The notes below the pieces were generated by a model that did not search any database, was not told the DNA's origin, and saw nothing but the letters and a program-made list of their open reading frames with translations. A DNA stretch of 64,000 nucleotides from positions 1-64,000 of the forward strand of contig JAZSFK010000003.1 of NCBI GenBank assembly GCA_045532175.1, in the 5' to 3' direction. Source of the stretch: Fimenecus sp045532175. Lineage in GTDB: Bacteria; Bacillota; Clostridia; Oscillospirales; Acutalibacteraceae. Position 1 is the first letter of the stretch. Each line of letters begins with the position of its first letter. The translations under genes and the position numbers were made by a program. This document shows, piece after piece, positions 59,046 through 64,000 of this stretch.

Positions 59046-59879
59046 ATGAAAGTCGGAATTATCGGATTAGGCCTTATGGGTGGCTCACTTGCCAAGGCTA
59101 TAAGTTTTGGCACTGAGCATACTGTTTGGGGTACAAACAGAAGCGAAGAAGCTATACAAAAAGCACTTTTTGTTGGTGCAATCGAAAAGGAATTGACAAA
59201 AGATGATTTGTGCAAATGCGATTTGGTGATAGTTTCTTTGTATCCACAGGCATCAATTGATTATATAAACGAAAATGCACACCTTTTCAAAAAGGGTGCA
59301 ATTGTTATGGATATCAGCGGTGTTAAACGCTATGTTTGTGATGCACTTTATGAAACAGCAAAAGCAAATGACTTTGTATTTATCGGTGCACACCCAATGG
59401 CAGGACTTCATCTTTCGGGTTTTGAGCATTCCACAGCAAAAATTTTTAACAATTCCTCGATGATTCTTACTCCTTATGAGGATACACCCACGGAATGTAT
59501 AAATACCGTTAAAGAACTCTTTCTTAAAATCGGATTTACAAATATTCAGATGTCAACACCTGATGAACACGACAAAATTATAGCCTTTACCTCTCAACTT
59601 GCACACGTGGTATCAAATGCCTATGTAAAAAGTCCTAACGCCTTGATTCATAAAGGCTTTTCAGCAGGTAGTTATAAGGATTTAACACGTGTTGCCTATC
59701 TTAACGAGAATATGTGGTCAGAATTATTTTTAGAAAATAAAGATAATCTTGTAAATGAAATTGACTCCATAGTGAATAATTTGATACAATATAAAATAGC
59801 GTTAGAAAATAACGACTGTGAAAAACTAACTGTTCTTTTGCGTGACGGTAAAAATCTGAAAGAACAGATTGACGGGTGA
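59046..59879 (+). CDS. tyrA: prephenate dehydrogenase
   Basis: Converts prephenate to 4-hydroxyphenylpyruvate for tyrosine. The 277-residue protein has the dinucleotide motif GIIGLGLMGGSLA at the start, GAHPMAG, and a helical dimer domain with STPDEHDKIIAFTSQLAHVV. Second gene of the aromatic operon, 17 bases after aroF. Confidence 0.92.
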   Translation: MKVGIIGLGLMGGSLAKAISFGTEHTVWGTNRSEEAIQKALFVGAIEKELTKDDLCKCDLVIVSLYPQASIDYINENAHLFKKGAIVMDISGVKRYVCDALYETAKANDFVFIGAHPMAGLHLSGFEHSTAKIFNNSSMILTPYEDTPTECINTVKELFLKIGFTNIQMSTPDEHDKIIAFTSQLAHVVSNAYVKSPNALIHKGFSAGSYKDLTRVAYLNENMWSELFLENKDNLVNEIDSIVNNLIQYKIALENNDCEKLTVLLRDGKNLKEQIDG

Positions 59880-59884
59880 TTAGT

Positions 59885-60940
59885 ATGGAAATCGTAAGGG
59901 TGACCGCATCTAAAGAGTACAACGTGAATATCGGTTCAGGCTTTCTTGATTCGGTGGGAGAAAAAATTAAGGAATTAAAAAGACCATGCAGAGTAGTGAT
60001 TATATCAGATGATATGGTTTTTCCTCTTTACGGCGAAAGGGTAAAAAGCAGCCTTGAGGTAAGCGGATATTCTGTTTGCGAGTTTATTGTACCCCACGGC
60101 GAAGAGTCAAAGTCATTTGAAAACTACGAAACAATTCTTGAATATTGTGCGGAAAACAGTATTACAAGAACCGACCTTTTTATAGCCCTTGGCGGTGGAG
60201 TAGTGGGAGATTTAACAGGCTTTGTAGCTTCGACTTATCTTCGTGGTGTTGATTTTGTGCAAATTCCCACAACAGTACTTGCTATGGTGGACTCCTCCGT
60301 TGGCGGTAAAACCGGAATAAACTTAAAAGCAGGAAAAAATCTTTGTGGTGCATTCTATCAGCCAATCGCTGTTTTTGCCGACTGTGAAACATTAAAAACA
60401 TTATCACAGGAAACCTTCAATGAAGGCTGTGCCGAAATCATCAAATACGGTATGATTTTAGATAAAGATTTTCTTGCGTTTTTACAGGCTAACGAGATAA
60501 AAGAGAATATAGAATATGTAATAAAACGCTGTGTTGAAATCAAAAGAGATGTCGTAAGTCACGATGAATTTGAAAAAGGTGAAAGAAAACTTCTTAATTT
60601 CGGTCACACAATCGGCCATGCAATTGAAAAAAGCAGTAACCTTACAATTTCTCACGGTAATGCAGTTGCAATAGGTATGGTAATTGCAACAAAGGGTGCT
60701 TATGAGGTTGGTATGAGTGAAGAGGATTTTTCTGATGTGCTTTTACCAATTCTTAAAAAGAATAATCTTCCCACAACTTGTGATTTTTCAGCAGAAGAGC
60801 TTTATATGGCAGCACTTTCCGATAAAAAGAGAAGTTTTGATACAATGTCGCTTATTGTTCCCGAGGAATTGGGACTTTGCAAAATTATGAAGCTTCCGGT
60901 TGAGGATTTGCAGAATTTTATAGAAAAAGGTATGAACTAA
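59885..60940 (+). CDS. aroB: 3-dehydroquinate synthase
   Basis: Closes the DAHP ring to dehydroquinate using NAD and a metal. The 351-residue protein has GGGVVGDLTGFVAS, GGKTGIN and the metal ligands in GHTIGHAIEKSS. ATG 59885 is preceded by GGGTGAT; it starts 5 bases after tyrA's stop. Confidence 0.95.
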   Translation: MEIVRVTASKEYNVNIGSGFLDSVGEKIKELKRPCRVVIISDDMVFPLYGERVKSSLEVSGYSVCEFIVPHGEESKSFENYETILEYCAENSITRTDLFIALGGGVVGDLTGFVASTYLRGVDFVQIPTTVLAMVDSSVGGKTGINLKAGKNLCGAFYQPIAVFADCETLKTLSQETFNEGCAEIIKYGMILDKDFLAFLQANEIKENIEYVIKRCVEIKRDVVSHDEFEKGERKLLNFGHTIGHAIEKSSNLTISHGNAVAIGMVIATKGAYEVGMSEEDFSDVLLPILKKNNLPTTCDFSAEELYMAALSDKKRSFDTMSLIVPEELGLCKIMKLPVEDLQNFIEKGMN

Positions 60941-62209
60941 ATGTCAGTAATCTGTACACCATCTGTTTTAGAAGGTAAAATCAGGTCAATTTCATCAAAG
61001 TCAGATGCACACAGAATTTTAATTTGTGCTTCTATTTGCGAAAAAAGTACAAAAATCAAGTGTAATGTGATGTCAAAGGATATCGCAGCGACTGTTGATT
61101 GCCTTAAAGCAATGGGTACAGATATTTTTATTGACGGTGAAATCATAACGGTAAATCCGAAACTATTTAACAGAGAAGCAGAAATTAACTGTAATGAAAG
61201 CGGTTCAACCCTAAGGTTCTTAATGCCGTTGGTTTCTGCTTTGGGAATTGATACAACAATTCACGGAAAAGGCAGATTACCTCAAAGACCGGTTTCTCCG
61301 TTAAAGGAGGAAATGGAGAGAAAGGGTGTCACTTTTCATACCGGCGACAAATTTCCCCTTCATCTGACAGGGCAACTACAATCAGGGGACTATGAAATTG
61401 AGGGGAATGTAAGCTCACAATTCATAACGGGGCTTTTAATGGCGTTACCTTTGCTTCAGGATGACAGCAGAATTAAAATTCTTCCACCCTTTGAATCCAA
61501 GTCCTATGTTGATATAACAATTTCTGTGCTTAATAAATTCGGAATTGAAATAGAAGAAAAAGAGAATTTATACATAATAAAAGGTAAACAACAGTTTGTT
61601 TCTCCGAAAGAAATTACAGTAGAGGGTGACTGGTCAAATGCATCATTTTTCCTTTGTGCAGGAGCATTGAGCGAAAATGGTGTGACAGTAACAGGGTTGA
61701 ATATCAATTCACCGCAGGGAGATAAAAGGATTTTGGACGTTTTATCCTCAATGGGTGCTGATGTGAAAACAGACGGAAATGAAATTACCGTTAAGAAAAA
61801 CAAACTAAACGGCATTACAGTTGACGCAAGGGATATTCCCGATTTAGTACCGATTATTTCCGTTGTAGCATCTGCCTGTAACGGGGAAACACGAATAATA
61901 AACGCAGGTCGTCTTCGTATTAAGGAAAGCGACAGAATAAAATCGGTTGTAGAAATGCTTAATTCTGTTGGCGGATACGCAGAGGAAACTGCCGATGGAA
62001 TAATTGTTCACGGAAAAGCAGATTTGCGAGGTGGCAGGGTTAATGGCTATAATGACCACAGAATTGTAATGTCAGCATCAATTCTTTCCACTCTTTGCAA
62101 AGGGGATGTAGAAATAACGGACAGTAATGCGGTTGAGAAATCATATCCCGATTTCTTTACTGATTTTAATAAAATGGGAGGTAATGGAAATGTCATCAAT
62201 GACAGGTGA
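60941..62209 (+). CDS. aroA: 3-phosphoshikimate 1-carboxyvinyltransferase (EPSP synthase)
   Basis: Joins shikimate-3-phosphate and PEP. The 422-residue protein has the conserved NCNESGSTLRFLMP, GKGRLPQRP, and DHRIVMS motifs. ATG 60941 directly abuts the aroB stop, indicating coupling. Confidence 0.96.
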   Translation: MSVICTPSVLEGKIRSISSKSDAHRILICASICEKSTKIKCNVMSKDIAATVDCLKAMGTDIFIDGEIITVNPKLFNREAEINCNESGSTLRFLMPLVSALGIDTTIHGKGRLPQRPVSPLKEEMERKGVTFHTGDKFPLHLTGQLQSGDYEIEGNVSSQFITGLLMALPLLQDDSRIKILPPFESKSYVDITISVLNKFGIEIEEKENLYIIKGKQQFVSPKEITVEGDWSNASFFLCAGALSENGVTVTGLNINSPQGDKRILDVLSSMGADVKTDGNEITVKKNKLNGITVDARDIPDLVPIISVVASACNGETRIINAGRLRIKESDRIKSVVEMLNSVGGYAEETADGIIVHGKADLRGGRVNGYNDHRIVMSASILSTLCKGDVEITDSNAVEKSYPDFFTDFNKMGGNGNVINDR

Positions 62210-63254
62210 TAAAATTAAAATATCAGTTTTCGGTCAGTCCCATTCAAAGGGAATTGGTGTTGTAATAGACGGACTTCCTGCAGGACATAAAATTGATATG
62301 GAAAAAGTTCTTACCTTTATGGACAGACGAGCACCCGGTAAAAATTCACTTTCCACTCAGAGAAAAGAAAGTGACACTCCCGAAATTCTGTCAGGACTTG
62401 TTAACGGTGTTACCTGTGGTGCCCCGCTTTGTATGGTTATATATAATGAAAATCAGCATTCAGCAGACTACAATAATATAATTGATACTCCAAGACCTTC
62501 CCATGCGGACTATTCTGCGTTTGTCAGATACAGTGGCTTTAATGACGTTGCAGGTGGCGGACATTTTTCAGGCAGGCTTACTGCTCCGCTTTGCTTTGCA
62601 GGTGCAGTGTGTATGCAGATTTTAGAAGGTATGGGTGTTGAAATTCAGGCTCATATTCAGAAAATCAAAAATGTTTATGACGACAAAATCGACTTTGTAA
62701 ACATAGGTAAGTGGGACGTAGCGAAAAAAGCATTTCCTGTAATCAATGACGAAAAAGGTAAACTTATGATTGCCGAAATCGAAAAGGCGAGGGAATTGGG
62801 TGACTCCGTCGGTGGTGTTATTGAATGTGCAGTAACAGGAGTTAAGGCAGGATTCGGTGACCCTATGTTTGACGGCGTTGAAAATAAACTCTCTAAAAAT
62901 ATCTTCGGTATCCCTGCGGTTAAGGGGATTGAATTTGGTAACGGATTTTTAGCTTGTGACCTTTACGGTAGTGAAAACAATGATGATTTCTGCATTGCAG
63001 ACGGCGAAATCAGAACAAAAACCAATAATTCAGGTGGCATAAACGGTGGTATAACTAATGGTATGCCAATTGTTTTCAGAACCGCAATCAAGCCAACCCC
63101 ATCAGTTTTTAAAGAACAAAACAGTGTAAGCTTACAAAACAAAACAGAAGAGAAATTGCAGATTAAAGGCAGACACGACCCTTGCATTGTTCAAAGAGCT
63201 GTACCTGTGGTTGAGGCGGTAACTGCAATTACATTATTAGATTTGCTTATATAA
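62190..63254 (+). CDS. aroC: chorismate synthase
   Basis: Makes chorismate from EPSP with reduced FMN. The 354-residue protein has FGQSHSKGIGVVIDGLP, GRLTAP, and GGIS-type C-terminal motif GGINGGITNG. ATG 62190 has GGAGG 8 bases upstream and overlaps aroA by 20 bases; a longer frame from 62127 has no such site. Confidence 0.96.
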   Translation: MSSMTGDKIKISVFGQSHSKGIGVVIDGLPAGHKIDMEKVLTFMDRRAPGKNSLSTQRKESDTPEILSGLVNGVTCGAPLCMVIYNENQHSADYNNIIDTPRPSHADYSAFVRYSGFNDVAGGGHFSGRLTAPLCFAGAVCMQILEGMGVEIQAHIQKIKNVYDDKIDFVNIGKWDVAKKAFPVINDEKGKLMIAEIEKARELGDSVGGVIECAVTGVKAGFGDPMFDGVENKLSKNIFGIPAVKGIEFGNGFLACDLYGSENNDDFCIADGEIRTKTNNSGGINGGITNGMPIVFRTAIKPTPSVFKEQNSVSLQNKTEEKLQIKGRHDPCIVQRAVPVVEAVTAITLLDLLI

Positions 63255-63264
63255 GGTGATTTTA

Positions 63265-64000
63265 ATGGAAGACCTTTCAGTAATCCGAGAAAGAATTAAC
63301 GAAATTGACAATAAAATAATTGAACTCTGGAAAGAGAGAATGGAAAACTGTCTTTCAGTTGCACGGTACAAGAAGGAAAATAACCTTCCTGTTCTTGACT
63401 CTAAAAGAGAGGCGGAACTTCTTAATCGTATCAGTGGTATGGCCGGGGAGGAGCTGGATGTCTATTCCCGTGTGCTTTATGATACTATTATGACTATTTC
63501 CAAGTCGTATCAGCACAAGTACCTTTACAGTGAAAATGCCTTGATTGAAAAAATAAAATATGCAGTTGAAAATACGGAAAAACTTTTCCCGCAAAAAGCA
63601 ATGGTTGCTTGCCAGGGCGTTGAAGGTGCATATTCGGGAATTGCTTGTGAGAAGCTTTTCAAGTATCCCACTATTTCATATTTCAAAACCTGGTATGATG
63701 TTGTCAATGCGGTTGAAAAGGGACTTTGTAAATATGGCGTCCTTCCTATTGAAAACAGTACCGCAGGAAGTGTAAACAATGTTTACGATTTAATGGCAGA
63801 GCATAATTTCTATATTGTAAAAAGCTTCCGTCTTAAAATAAATCATTGTCTTTTGGGAAATAAAGGTGCAACTCTTGATTCAATCAAGGAGATTTATTCC
63901 CACGAACAGGCGATAAACCAATGTAGTGAATTTCTACGTCAGCACAGTGACATAAAGGTAAATATCTGCGAAAATACTGCCGTTGCAGCAAAGTTGGTTA
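63265..64000 (+). CDS. pheA: bifunctional chorismate mutase / prephenate dehydratase (5' part)
   Basis: Partial: runs off the right edge. The first ~85 residues are an AroQ-type chorismate mutase (RERINEIDNKIIELWKERM, RYKKENNLPVLDSKREAELL). From about residue 113 a prephenate dehydratase domain begins (KAMVACQGVEGAYSG, then YGVLPIENSTAGSVNNVYDL). It makes phenylpyruvate for phenylalanine. AAGGTGAT precedes ATG 63265. Together with tyrA it explains why Phe and Tyr codons fill the operon's leader peptide. Confidence 0.93.
   Translation, partial: MEDLSVIRERINEIDNKIIELWKERMENCLSVARYKKENNLPVLDSKREAELLNRISGMAGEELDVYSRVLYDTIMTISKSYQHKYLYSENALIEKIKYAVENTEKLFPQKAMVACQGVEGAYSGIACEKLFKYPTISYFKTWYDVVNAVEKGLCKYGVLPIENSTAGSVNNVYDLMAEHNFYIVKSFRLKINHCLLGNKGATLDSIKEIYSHEQAINQCSEFLRQHSDIKVNICENTAVAAKLV

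Noticed and set aside
1..64000. CRISPR arrays, rRNA, tRNA, prophage and insertion sequences
   Set aside because: No regularly spaced repeats, conserved RNA genes, integrase or transposase reading frames were seen by eye.

Overview
The window looks like a chromosomal segment of a low-GC anaerobic Firmicute. The best guess is class Clostridia, near Oscillospiraceae/Ruminococcaceae. Reasons: A/T-rich DNA, strong GGAGG ribosome-binding sites, sigma-A promoters (TTGACA-17-TATAAT), a T-box leader, a CIRCE operator, [FeFe]-hydrogenase maturation genes, a dockerin-bearing protein, MurT/GatD, and a LexA box of the Firmicute type. The genus cannot be named from sequence alone. No rRNA, tRNA, CRISPR array, prophage or complete insertion sequence was seen.

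Layout. 1-3074: tail of an upstream gene, then T-box-controlled valS. 3085-3557: a small nuclease gene (DUF559) framed by inverted repeats that look like the ends of a mobile or repeat-associated element. 3626-4165: a RING-finger-like protein. 4270-13151 (minus): a translation/ribosome-maturation operon rimP-nusA-rnpM-ylxQ-infB-rbfA-nrnA-truB-ribF, followed by an iron alcohol dehydrogenase. 13374-15883: a 59-residue hypothetical gene and two secreted proteins. 15979-20654: an EF-G-like GTPase (minus) divergent from murD-nudix-maf. 20736-22674: two tandem paralogous membrane-anchored proteins of unknown function. 22847-26074: a five-gene unit (DRTGG protein, anti-sigma-type ATPase, sensory-type [FeFe]-hydrogenase, DRTGG protein, PHP phosphoesterase). 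26222-28791: a leucine-rich-repeat protein with a dockerin, and an M23 peptidase resembling SpoIIQ. 29159-36841: lexA, yitT, azlCD, a G5/3D cell-wall protein with a long 5' leader, a DUF3267 membrane protein, nnrDE, a lipoprotein and a MazF toxin without an adjacent antitoxin. 37071-39008: groES-groEL. 39129-46150: a NifX-like protein, secreted phosphatase, lipoprotein, GH31 and DUF4434 carbohydrate genes, comFC and tspO. 46181-49606 (minus): two secreted glycoside hydrolases. 49850-53781: TM1266-type regulator-hydE-hydG-hydF. 53922-57738: trpS, a second RING-like protein, murT and gatD. 57848-64000: a Phe/Tyr-rich leader peptide followed by aroF-tyrA-aroB-aroA-aroC-pheA, which runs off the window.

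How parts fit together. The hydE/G/F maturases can supply the H-cluster to the sensory-type hydrogenase 24 kb away, whose neighbours look like signalling proteins. The last operon encodes most of the shikimate pathway plus the Tyr and Phe branches. Its leader has the full set of parts for ribosome-mediated attenuation: a leader peptide rich in Phe/Tyr codons, a terminator, and a competing antiterminator. MurT/GatD would amidate lipid II, but this GatD lacks the expected catalytic cysteine.

Most notable for follow-up: the DUF559 element, the Phe/Tyr attenuator, the sensory hydrogenase cluster, the leader before the hyd maturation genes, the Cys-less GatD, and a GC-rich multibranched element after mazF.
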